From the NCBI RefSeq assembly GCF_016107685.1, contig NZ_JABASY010000003.1, positions 483,039-547,038 on the forward strand: a DNA stretch of 64,000 nucleotides. The letters run 5' to 3'. A program made the translations under genes and the position numbers. Source of the DNA: Brevibacterium yomogidense (GTDB lineage Bacteria > Actinomycetota > Actinomycetes > Actinomycetales > Brevibacteriaceae). The notes under the pieces were generated by a model. The model was not told the origin of the DNA. It worked only from the letters and a program-made list of their open reading frames with translations, and did not search any database. Shown here piece by piece: positions 24,838 to 32,076 of this stretch. Every line of letters starts with the position of its first letter. The stretch's first letter is position 1.

Positions 24838-26030
24838 GGGGCCACCGCCTCCTCGATCACGGTGAGCTCGCCGTCCTTCACCTCGTAGAGGCCCGAGGTC
24901 GTCGAACCGCGGTGCGAGTCCGCACTGAACTCGACCGGACCGTCACCGATCACGCCGCCCGTGTCGATGGGGCCCATCGTCTCGAGCGATTCGCGGATCG
25001 CCGCACCGGTGAGGTCCTCACCGGCCTCCAGCGTGTGGCGGATGCCCTCGGCCATGATGTGCATCGCGTACCAGCCCTGCACGTAGCTGACCTGGATATC
25101 GGCGGCATCGCCGCCCTGCTCCTCGACGTACGACAGCAGGTCCTCATGGCCGGGCCGCTCCGTGGAGACGGGTGCGATGGGCTGGACCATGACGTGGCCC
25201 TCCGCGGCGTCGCCCGCGGACGTGACGAACAGTTCGTTGCCGCACCAGTTGAGGCACACGATCTTCTGGTCGCCGCCCTGGGCCGCGAGGTCACGGGCCA
25301 GCTGAGCGGCGGGGCTTGCAACGTTCTGGATGATGATGTACTCCGCACCGGCGGAGTCGACCTGGCTGAGCACACCCGCGAAGTTCGTGGTGCCCGCGGG
25401 CATCGCGTGCGAGCTGTAGTCGATGTCCAGCCCCTGCTCCTCGATCCACGCCTCGCCGTCCGCGACCGGCGACGTGCCGAACGGGGAGTCGTGGTGGAGC
25501 GCCGCGACACCCACTTCACCGTCGGACTGCTCCGCGATCCAGTTGAGTGCCGCGCGCATCTGATCCGAGTACGTCGCAGCGACGAGGAAGTTGAACGGCG
25601 AGTCCTCCGGGTCGGTGAGCTCTTCGGAGAACGATCCGGACATGAACGGGAGCTCATCGTTCGCGACGCGGGTGCGCAGGGCCTCCGTGTCACCGGTGCC
25701 CCAGCCCTGGATCGCGACGACCTCGTCGTTCACGTAGCGGCGGTACAGCTCCTCCGCCTGTGGCACCTCGTAGGCGTAGTCGTTGGAGATCGCGTCGATC
25801 TCCCGCCCCTCGATGCCGCCGTTGTCGTTGAGGTGCTCGACGTACGCGAGCATGCCCTCGTTGTAGGGGGTGCCCACGTCGCCCGTCGCGCCGGACAGGT
25901 CCGCGATGATGCCGATCGGGATCGGCTCGTCGGAGTCCGCGCTGGCGGAGCCGCCCCCGCCGCAGGCGCTGAGGGTCAGGGCGGTGACGGCGGCGAGCGC
26001 CGCTGCTGAGAGGAAACGAGACTGCTTCAT
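24834..26030 (-). CDS. livK: ABC transporter substrate-binding lipoprotein (LivK type)
   Basis: 398-residue type I periplasmic-binding-fold protein. The lipobox Leu-Ser-Ala-Cys has Cys23, followed by a Gly/Ser/Asp linker. The mature protein starts with Ile-Pro-Ile-Gly-Ile-Ile-Ala-Asp-Leu-Ser-Gly, characteristic of the Leu/Ile/Val-binding family, and has a Gly-Trp-Gly-Thr-Gly loop near residue 105. GGAGAA lies before the ATG at 26030; the long in-frame extension upstream crosses the G-rich repeat and livM and is spurious. The company of acyl-CoA ligases suggests the ligand is an aromatic or aliphatic acid rather than an amino acid, but this is inference. Confidence 0.9.
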   Translation of the reverse strand: MKQSRFLSAAALAAVTALTLSACGGGGSASADSDEPIPIGIIADLSGATGDVGTPYNEGMLAYVEHLNDNGGIEGREIDAISNDYAYEVPQAEELYRRYVNDEVVAIQGWGTGDTEALRTRVANDELPFMSGSFSEELTDPEDSPFNFLVAATYSDQMRAALNWIAEQSDGEVGVAALHHDSPFGTSPVADGEAWIEEQGLDIDYSSHAMPAGTTNFAGVLSQVDSAGAEYIIIQNVASPAAQLARDLAAQGGDQKIVCLNWCGNELFVTSAGDAAEGHVMVQPIAPVSTERPGHEDLLSYVEEQGGDAADIQVSYVQGWYAMHIMAEGIRHTLEAGEDLTGAAIRESLETMGPIDTGGVIGDGPVEFSADSHRGSTTSGLYEVKDGELTVIEEAVAP

Positions 26031-26074
26031 TGCGTTCTCCTTGGGTGAGTGCCGTGGACTGGTCCTCCGGCTGC

Positions 26075-26122
26075 GGTGGGTGGGTGACGTGGTGGGTGGG
26101 TGACGTGGTGGGTGGGTGAGGA
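26075..26122 (+). repeat. 16-bp G-rich tandem repeat between livM and livK
   Basis: GGTGGGTGGGTGACGT occurs at 26075-26090 and 26091-26106, with a third copy diverging after 13 bp (26107-26122). Each unit has two GGG runs, so the plus strand could fold into a G-quadruplex; the transcript of this operon carries the C-rich complement. Confidence 0.8.
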
Positions 26123-26152
26123 GCCTGGTGGGTGGGAGGGCGGGAGGCTGAG

Positions 26153-27214
26153 TCAGTAGCGGAACGGCCAGAAGCCGAACCAGTCCTTGACGCGCTCCCA
26201 TATCCGGTTGAGTCCGCGTGGTTCGAAGATGAGGAACACGATGATGGTGAGGCCGAACACACCGTGCTCCACGGCGGGCAGCTGGTTCTTGATGATCGGG
26301 ACCGCCCCGCCCACCACGTCCGCGGCTTCGCGGACGAGGACCGGCAGGATCGTCATGAAGACCGCCCCGTACACGGCTCCGGCGATCGACCCCATGCCGC
26401 CGACGATGATCATCGCGAGGTAGAGGATCGACACGTCGATCGTGAACTTCTCCCACGACAGGATCTCCGTGTAGTGGGCCATGAGCGCACCGGCCAGGCC
26501 CACGTACCCGTTCGACACGGCGAACGCCGTGAGCTTCGCACGAGTGAGGTTCACACCCATCGCGGACGCGGCGATGTCCTGGTCGCGGACCGCCATGAAG
26601 GATCGGCCCACGCCCGTGCGGAACAGGTTCGTCGCGGTGAACGCGGCGAGGATCGCGAGCACGAGGAGTATCAGGTACCACTGCTGCTCGAAGTTCGCCC
26701 GGTCCAGGCGGAACCCGAACACCTCGAGCCGGGAGACGTCGAGGAACCCCTGGCCCTCCGTGAGGAACCCCCACCGCCGCACGATGAAGAGGATGACCAT
26801 CTGGGAGGCGAGCGTCGCGATCGCCAGGTAGAGACCTTTGAGCCGCAGGGCGGGCAGTCCGACGATCACACCGACCGCAGCGGTGAGCACGACCGCTCCG
26901 ATGATCGAGAAGGGTGCGGGAATCCCCACGCGGTCCGTGAGGATCGCGGACGTGAACGCCCCGACCGCCAGGAATCCGCCCTGACCCAGCGAGATCTGTC
27001 CCGTGTAGCCCACGAGGATGTTGAGTCCGATCGCACCGATCGTGGCGATCAGCGCCGTGTTCGCGAGCGACAGCCAGTAGTTGTCGAGGACGAACGGGAG
27101 GACGGCCACGACGACGGCGAGCACCGCCATCCTCACGATCTGCGGGCGTGTGTGCCACAGACGGAGCTCGGACCGATAGCTCGTGTGGTGACGGCCTGTT
27201 TCCACTGCTGCCAT
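26153..27214 (-). CDS. livM: ABC transporter permease (LivM type)
   Basis: 353 residues with about nine transmembrane helices after a 30-residue polar N-terminus. The family motif Gly-Tyr-Thr-Gly-Gln-Ile-Ser-Leu-Gly-Gln-Gly near residue 70 and the ATPase-contacting Ala-Val-Arg-Asp-x-Asp-x-Ala-Ala loop near 210 are both present, as is Gly-Gly-Met-Gly-Ser-Ile-Ala-Gly near 270. It lies 3 bp after livH. A 122-bp gap with a G-rich repeat separates it from livK, the only sizeable gap in the operon. Confidence 0.93.
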   Translation of the reverse strand: MAAVETGRHHTSYRSELRLWHTRPQIVRMAVLAVVVAVLPFVLDNYWLSLANTALIATIGAIGLNILVGYTGQISLGQGGFLAVGAFTSAILTDRVGIPAPFSIIGAVVLTAAVGVIVGLPALRLKGLYLAIATLASQMVILFIVRRWGFLTEGQGFLDVSRLEVFGFRLDRANFEQQWYLILLVLAILAAFTATNLFRTGVGRSFMAVRDQDIAASAMGVNLTRAKLTAFAVSNGYVGLAGALMAHYTEILSWEKFTIDVSILYLAMIIVGGMGSIAGAVYGAVFMTILPVLVREAADVVGGAVPIIKNQLPAVEHGVFGLTIIVFLIFEPRGLNRIWERVKDWFGFWPFRY

Positions 27215-27217
27215 GAT

Positions 27218-28090
27218 TCAGACCCTTTCGATGCGCTTCTCGCCGAACACGCCGTACGGGCGGACGAGCAGCACGAGCACGAGGACGATGTAGGGAACGA
27301 TCTCTGCCAGGCCCGGATCCATGTAGCCGGAGACGAACTGGGAGACGAGGCCGATCGTGAGGCCGCCGACGATGGTGCCGGGCACCGAATCGAGACCGCC
27401 CATGATGACGACGGGGAACACGAGGAGACCGAAGTTCACGATGTTCATCTCCACCGCCGTCACGTCGGCGAGTGTCACACCGGCGATGAGCGCGGAGATC
27501 GCGGCGAGCGCCCACGACAGGGCGAACACGCGGCGCACAGAGATGCCGACCGTCATCGCGGCCTGCTGGTCGTCCGCGACGGCACGCATCGCGACGCCGT
27601 GGCGGGACTTCTGGAAGAACCAGGTGAGCAGGCCCAGGACGACGGCGCAGATGACGATCGCCCACAGGCGGTTCACCGGGACGCTGCCGCCCAGGATGGA
27701 GACGGAGCCGCGCGGCAGGATGGGCGGCATCGCCCGCGGCTGGGTGCCGTAGAACATCTGGACGATCGCGCTCAGCACGCTTGCCAGGCCGATGGTGACC
27801 ATGATGATCGAGATGTGGCTCTGCCCCACCATGGGTCTGAGGATGAACCGTTCGACGACGACGCCGACGATCACTGCGACGAGCACGCCCACCAGCAGCG
27901 CCAGGACGATCGGCAGCTGCATGATGACGAACGCCGTGTAGAACGAGTAGGCGCCGATGAGGAGGAACTCGCCCTGCGCGAAGTTGATGACCCCGGTCGC
28001 CTTGAAGATGAGGACGAAGCCCAGTGCGGCGAGCGCCAGGATCGCCCCTTCGGACAGTCCGATGACCAGAAGAGTGACGAATGTGCTCAC
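27218..28090 (-). CDS. livH: ABC transporter permease (LivH type)
   Basis: 290 residues with about eight helices. The start is a GTG at 28090 overlapping the stop of the FadD-like gene (GTGA); the track's longer frame into that gene is spurious. LivH features: Gly-x-Ile-Asn-Phe-Ala-Gln-Gly-Glu-Phe near residue 38, the Ala-Val-Ala-Asp-Asp-x-x-Ala-Ala coupling loop near 175, and Gly-Gly-Leu-Asp-Ser-Val-Pro-Gly near 245. It forms the translocation path with LivM. Confidence 0.92.
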   Translation of the reverse strand: MSTFVTLLVIGLSEGAILALAALGFVLIFKATGVINFAQGEFLLIGAYSFYTAFVIMQLPIVLALLVGVLVAVIVGVVVERFILRPMVGQSHISIIMVTIGLASVLSAIVQMFYGTQPRAMPPILPRGSVSILGGSVPVNRLWAIVICAVVLGLLTWFFQKSRHGVAMRAVADDQQAAMTVGISVRRVFALSWALAAISALIAGVTLADVTAVEMNIVNFGLLVFPVVIMGGLDSVPGTIVGGLTIGLVSQFVSGYMDPGLAEIVPYIVLVLVLLVRPYGVFGEKRIERV

Positions 28091-30138
28091 TTGCGACCAC
28101 TCCAAACCTGTCTGCGCGTGCGGCCCGCGGGGAGCGTGTAGCCGGTGAGGTCGAAGATCGTGAGCGGCAGCTTCCGCTCTGCGACCGTGCCGTCCTGGTA
28201 GGTGATCGTCGAGGTGATGGTGAGTTCCTCTTCGCCGGCCGCCAGTGCGGAGATGATCGGGGCGTACCGCTCCCCGATGACGTTCCGCCGCACCTTGCGG
28301 GTTCGTGTGATCTCGTCGTCGTCCGGGTCGAACTGCTTGTGCAGCAGGACGAACCGGTGGATGCGGATGCGTTCCATGAGGTCTTCGTTGGCGGTTGCGA
28401 TCTCCTCTGCGACGAGGTCGTAGACCTCCGGCTTGGACGCCAGGTCCGTGTACGTCGTGAAGGAGAGTCGGTGGTGCTCCGCCCATGCGCCCACAGTTGC
28501 CGGGTCGATCGTGATGATCGCGCACATGGGATGCTCCGCGTCCGCGGCTTCGGGCACTTCGACCCCGGTGCCGGAGAAGACGACCGCCTCTTCGACGTAC
28601 GGCGAGAACTTCAGCTTGTTCTCGATGAACGCGTGCGAGTACATCGTGCCGTCGTCCGCGAAGACGACGTCCTTGAGCCGGTCGACGACGATGAGCTGGC
28701 CGTCCTCGTCGAGGTAGCCGGCGTCGCCGGTGTGCAGCCACCCCTGTCGGGTGACCGCCTCCGCGGTGGCACCGTGGTTGCGGTGGTAGCCGCGGAAGAC
28801 GGCGGACGACCGGAGCATGATCTCCTGCTTGTCGCCGAACTGGAGCTCCGTCCCCGGCAGCGGCTCCCCCACCGAATCGAAGGAGACCGCGCCGTCGCGG
28901 TGGAGGACCGAGATGCCGCAGATCTCCGTCTGCCCGTAGATCTGCTTGAGGTTCACACCGATCGCGTGGAAGAACTGGAACACGTCGGGGCCCAGGGGCG
29001 CGCCGCCGGTGTAGCAGCGCTTGATCCGGGTGAGGCCCAGCTGCTCGCGGATGGGTCGCGTGGCGACGAGGTCCGCGACGACAGCTGCCAGGCGAAGGCC
29101 CCCGCCGGGGGCCTTCCCCTCACTGCGTGCGCGTGCCACCCGGTCCATGATCGAGTAGCCCCAGCCGAAGACCGCCCGCTTGAGGGGGCCGGCCTCGTCG
29201 ATCCGCACCTGGACCTCGGTGAGCAGCGACTCCCAGATCCGCGGGGGTGCGAACATGACGTCCGGACCGATCTCGCGCAGGTCCGACCGCTGGGTCGAGG
29301 CGTCCTCGGGGAACGACACCGTGAAGCCCGCGTGGAGTCCGCACGCCACCGCGAGCATCTGCTCACCGATCCATGCGAACGGCAGCGTCGACACGTAGCG
29401 GAACGACGGGTCGATGGGGTCGATCTCCGTGAGGCGGTCCGCCATCGACAGCAGGTTCGCGTGCGACAGCTCCGCGAGCTTGGGCTTCGACGTGGTGCCC
29501 GAGGTCGTGCAGATGACGGCGAGGTCGTCGGGGGTGCACTGCGCCGTCTGCTCCGCGAGCCACGCCCCGCGTTCCGCGAGGGCGCCCCTGCCCGCGTCCT
29601 CCACGGTCGTGAATTCACGGAGCATCGGGTGGTCGTACTGCTCGAGGCCGTGCGGGTCGTAGTAGACGACGTGTTCGACGACGACACCGTCCGCCGTGGT
29701 CGGATCGATCGCGAGCAGCTTGTCGACCTGCTCCTGGTCCTCGGCGACGACGACCCGGGCCCGCGCCATGGCGAGGACGTGGGTGAGCTCGGTGCCGATC
29801 GAGGTCGGGTAGATCCCGACGACGGCGGCGCCCAGCGACTGGGCGGCGAGTTCCGCGATGAGCCATTCGGGCCGGTTGTCCCCCAGGACGGCGACGATGT
29901 CGCCGCGGGAGACGCCCAGGTCTGCGAGGCCTAGCGCGAAGTCCCTGACCCTGTCCCTGTAGGCGGCCCATGTCGTGGGCATCCAGATGCCGTAGCGCTT
30001 CTCCTGCATCGCGACGCGGTCCGGCTGCTGCTCCGCCAGCCGCTGCAGCAGCTGCGGCATCGTGTGCGTGATGCCGTGGGCCGGACGGTCTGCGACGAAC
30101 ACGGAGGATGCCTGGTCCGCCGGCTGCGGGGCGGTCAT
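28087..30138 (-). CDS. Long-chain-type AMP-forming acyl-CoA synthetase (FadD15-like)
   Basis: 683-residue ligase that would form an acyl-adenylate and then acyl-CoA. The phosphate-binding motif Thr-Thr-Ser-Gly-Thr-Thr-Ser-Lys-Pro-Lys is at 211-220 (Ser for Gly at position seven). The Tyr-Gly-Gln-Thr-Glu adenine motif lies near 405, Trp-Leu-His-Thr-Gly-Asp near 475, and Asp-Arg-Leu-Lys-Asp near 495. The C-terminal tail is long. Being wedged between livG and livH with 4-bp overlaps at both ends, it must be made with the transporter and probably traps the imported acid as its CoA ester. Similar ligase-within-liv clusters are known for aromatic acid catabolism in proteobacteria; the substrate here is open. 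Confidence 0.88.
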   Translation of the reverse strand: MTAPQPADQASSVFVADRPAHGITHTMPQLLQRLAEQQPDRVAMQEKRYGIWMPTTWAAYRDRVRDFALGLADLGVSRGDIVAVLGDNRPEWLIAELAAQSLGAAVVGIYPTSIGTELTHVLAMARARVVVAEDQEQVDKLLAIDPTTADGVVVEHVVYYDPHGLEQYDHPMLREFTTVEDAGRGALAERGAWLAEQTAQCTPDDLAVICTTSGTTSKPKLAELSHANLLSMADRLTEIDPIDPSFRYVSTLPFAWIGEQMLAVACGLHAGFTVSFPEDASTQRSDLREIGPDVMFAPPRIWESLLTEVQVRIDEAGPLKRAVFGWGYSIMDRVARARSEGKAPGGGLRLAAVVADLVATRPIREQLGLTRIKRCYTGGAPLGPDVFQFFHAIGVNLKQIYGQTEICGISVLHRDGAVSFDSVGEPLPGTELQFGDKQEIMLRSSAVFRGYHRNHGATAEAVTRQGWLHTGDAGYLDEDGQLIVVDRLKDVVFADDGTMYSHAFIENKLKFSPYVEEAVVFSGTGVEVPEAADAEHPMCAIITIDPATVGAWAEHHRLSFTTYTDLASKPEVYDLVAEEIATANEDLMERIRIHRFVLLHKQFDPDDDEITRTRKVRRNVIGERYAPIISALAAGEEELTITSTITYQDGTVAERKLPLTIFDLTGYTLPAGRTRRQVWSGRK

Positions 30139-31010
30139 GCTGCCGCCCCCGCTCCCAGGTAGGCCTCGATGACGCGGGGGTTGTCCATGACCTCACGGGG
30201 TGTGCCGTCGCCGATCACCCTGCCGAAGTCCAGGACCGTCACCCGGTTCGAGATGTCCATGACGACGTTCATGTCGTGCTCGATGAGGACGATGGAGACT
30301 CCTGCGAGTTCGTGGACGTCGAGGATGTAGCGGGCCATGTCCTCCTTCTCCTCCGCGTTCATGCCGGCCATCGGCTCGTCGAGCAGCAGGAGCGAGGGCT
30401 GGAGGGCGAGCGCGCGTCCCAGTTCGACGCGCTTCTGGATGCCGTACGCCAGGGTGCCGACGGGCTTCTGGCGGAAGGCCTGCAGCTTGAGGAGGTCGAT
30501 GACCTCTTCGACGATCTCGCGGTGAGCGATCTCCTGCCGGCGGGCCGGGCCGAACCAGAGCATCGAGGTGAAGACGTTCTGGTTCATGTGGATGTGACGG
30601 CCGAGCATCATGTTCTCCAGCACGGTGAGGTGCTCGAAGAGTTCGATGTTCTGGAAGCTGCGTGCCACGCCCAGCCGCGCCACCCTGTTGGGCGGCAGGC
30701 TGGTGAGTGCACGCTCCCGGATGTCCAGGGAGTCGGCTTCCGCGGGGGCCGGGCTGCCTTCCGCCGGTGCGGCGGAGCCCCGTCCTCGGCCCACGTCGTC
30801 CGCGACGTAGCGCAGCACGACAGAGCCCGAAGTGGGCTTGTAGAGGCCCGATATGCAGTTGAGCAGGGACGACTTGCCCGCTCCGTTGGGGCCGATGATC
30901 GCGTGGATTCGTCCTGACTCCACGGACATGTTCACGTCGGCCAGCGCGGTGACGCCTCCGAACTTCAACGTGAGGTCGGAGACCTGGAGCAGAGGCTGCC
31001 CCGGGGGCAT
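30135..31010 (-). CDS. livG: Branched-chain-amino-acid-type ABC transporter ATP-binding protein (LivG type)
   Basis: 291 residues. The start ATG at 31010 is fixed by GGGAG 6 nt upstream; the 42-codon in-frame extension is rejected. Walker A Gly-Pro-Asn-Gly-Ala-Gly-Lys-Ser-Ser lies near residue 42. The usual LivG Q-loop Ala-Arg-Ser-Phe-Gln-Asn appears near 115, later than normal because a low-complexity Gly/Ala/Pro/Glu insert of about 30 residues (about 70-100) splits the region. Walker B Leu-Leu-Leu-Leu-Asp-Glu-Pro-Met-Ala-Gly-Met is typical. First gene of the operon, behind a good promoter. Confidence 0.92.
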   Translation of the reverse strand: MPPGQPLLQVSDLTLKFGGVTALADVNMSVESGRIHAIIGPNGAGKSSLLNCISGLYKPTSGSVVLRYVADDVGRGRGSAAPAEGSPAPAEADSLDIRERALTSLPPNRVARLGVARSFQNIELFEHLTVLENMMLGRHIHMNQNVFTSMLWFGPARRQEIAHREIVEEVIDLLKLQAFRQKPVGTLAYGIQKRVELGRALALQPSLLLLDEPMAGMNAEEKEDMARYILDVHELAGVSIVLIEHDMNVVMDISNRVTVLDFGRVIGDGTPREVMDNPRVIEAYLGAGAAA

Positions 31011-31134
31011 CGTGCTCCCGTTGAGTGAGTGTCGATATGCGCGTGTTCGCAAGTGAGTGCTCCTCGCAGATCCCAGCGAGGAGCGCTGCGTGCGCCCTCG
31101 CTTCCGAACGTGACTGGTGTCACCCGGCAATCTC

Positions 31135-31163
31135 ACAATAGGTTTCCACTATGCTGAATGCAA
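31135..31163 (-). promoter_or_regulatory. Promoter of the livG-ligase-livHMKF-paaK-like operon
   Basis: TTGCAT (31158-31163) and TATTGT (31135-31140), read on the minus strand, are separated by 17 bp. The predicted start near 31128 leaves a leader of about 118 nt before livG. Confidence 0.7.
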
Positions 31164-31190
31164 TACCTGAATGAGCAGTCGATCATTTCA

Positions 31191-31219
31191 TTGCGATAAC
31201 GGATGTCGAGTCGTAGAGT
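31191..31219 (+). promoter_or_regulatory. Promoter of the iclR / ACS-like gene pair
   Basis: TTGCGA (31191-31196) and TAGAGT (31214-31219) with a 17-bp spacer. It is back to back with the livG promoter, only 27 bp apart, and a GCAAT/ATTGC inverted repeat (31160-31164 and 31190-31194) spans both -35 regions, a plausible IclR operator. Confidence 0.65.
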
Positions 31220-31293
31220 GACGGTGCCTCTCGCACGCACGACTCATGTCGGCGTGCTTCACCAGGACCACGGACAGGAACGGACGGTTGCGC

Positions 31294-32076
31294 ATGGCGG
31301 GCGACGGCGGTGCACCGAAGGGCGGACTCGGGACGATCCGCAATGCGACGCTGCTCATGGATCTGCTGGCACGCAGCCCGTACCTCCACCAGCTCACGGA
31401 CCTCGCACAGCAGTCCGGGATGACGGTCCCCACGGTGCACCGGCTGCTCCGCTCCCTCGTGCACGCGGAGTACGCGGTCCAGGACCCGGCCACGTCCCGG
31501 TACGGCCTGGGGCGGGCGATGACACGGCTCGCGGTCCACCAGCTGTCCACCAGCCCGATCCTCACGGCCCTCAACCCGTTCATGATCGGACTGCGCGACC
31601 AGCTGGCGGCGACGATCGGCGTGCACGTCCTCATCTCCGGAGAAGCAGTGAGCATCGATCAGGTCGAGGCGCAGGACCGCGGTCCGTTCCGCCGTCCCCT
31701 TCGCGCCGTCCCCGCCTTGGAATCCGCATCCGGCAGGATCCTCGCTGCCCACGCGTCCGACGAGGAGTGGGAGAGAGCGGTGGCGATCTCGCGCGAAGGC
31801 TCCCGGGGGCTCGGCGACGCTTCCCCCGGGGACGACCCCGACGGTGGCCTCCCCTGCGCCGAACACCGGGAGGAGTGGCGGGCCGCGGACCACGTCGTGT
31901 TCGAATCGTCGGACCCCACCGCGCCGAACGAAGTGGCGGTCGCGGTGCGCGCCGCGGACGGCACTGTCGTCGCCGCGCTGTCCGCCGACCTCCAACCCTC
32001 ATCCGACGCGCGCGCCGTCGCAGCCGTCCTGCTGCGCACAGCGGTGTCCTGCGGAAGGAGCATCGCCCATGGCTGA
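31294..32076 (+). CDS. IclR family transcriptional regulator (liv/ligase cluster)
   Basis: 260 residues from the ATG at 31294 (a start at 31246 would add 16 residues; neither has a strong ribosome-binding site). The helix-turn-helix at about 12-70 includes Leu-Ala-Gln-Gln-Ser-Gly-Met-Thr-Val-Pro-Thr-Val-His-Arg-Leu, and the effector domain follows from 85. A Gly/Asp/Pro-rich stretch near 185 interrupts the domain. It is divergent from livG across a 280-bp region holding face-to-face promoters, and overlaps the next gene by 8 bp. By position it should control uptake and activation of the cluster's acid. Confidence 0.9.
   Translation: MAGDGGAPKGGLGTIRNATLLMDLLARSPYLHQLTDLAQQSGMTVPTVHRLLRSLVHAEYAVQDPATSRYGLGRAMTRLAVHQLSTSPILTALNPFMIGLRDQLAATIGVHVLISGEAVSIDQVEAQDRGPFRRPLRAVPALESASGRILAAHASDEEWERAVAISREGSRGLGDASPGDDPDGGLPCAEHREEWRAADHVVFESSDPTAPNEVAVAVRAADGTVVAALSADLQPSSDARAVAAVLLRTAVSCGRSIAHG

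Noticed and set aside
26031..28100. In-frame extension of LivK to 1088 residues
   Set aside because: It crosses the G-rich repeat and lies in the wrong frame of livM and livH; the signal peptide begins at 26030.
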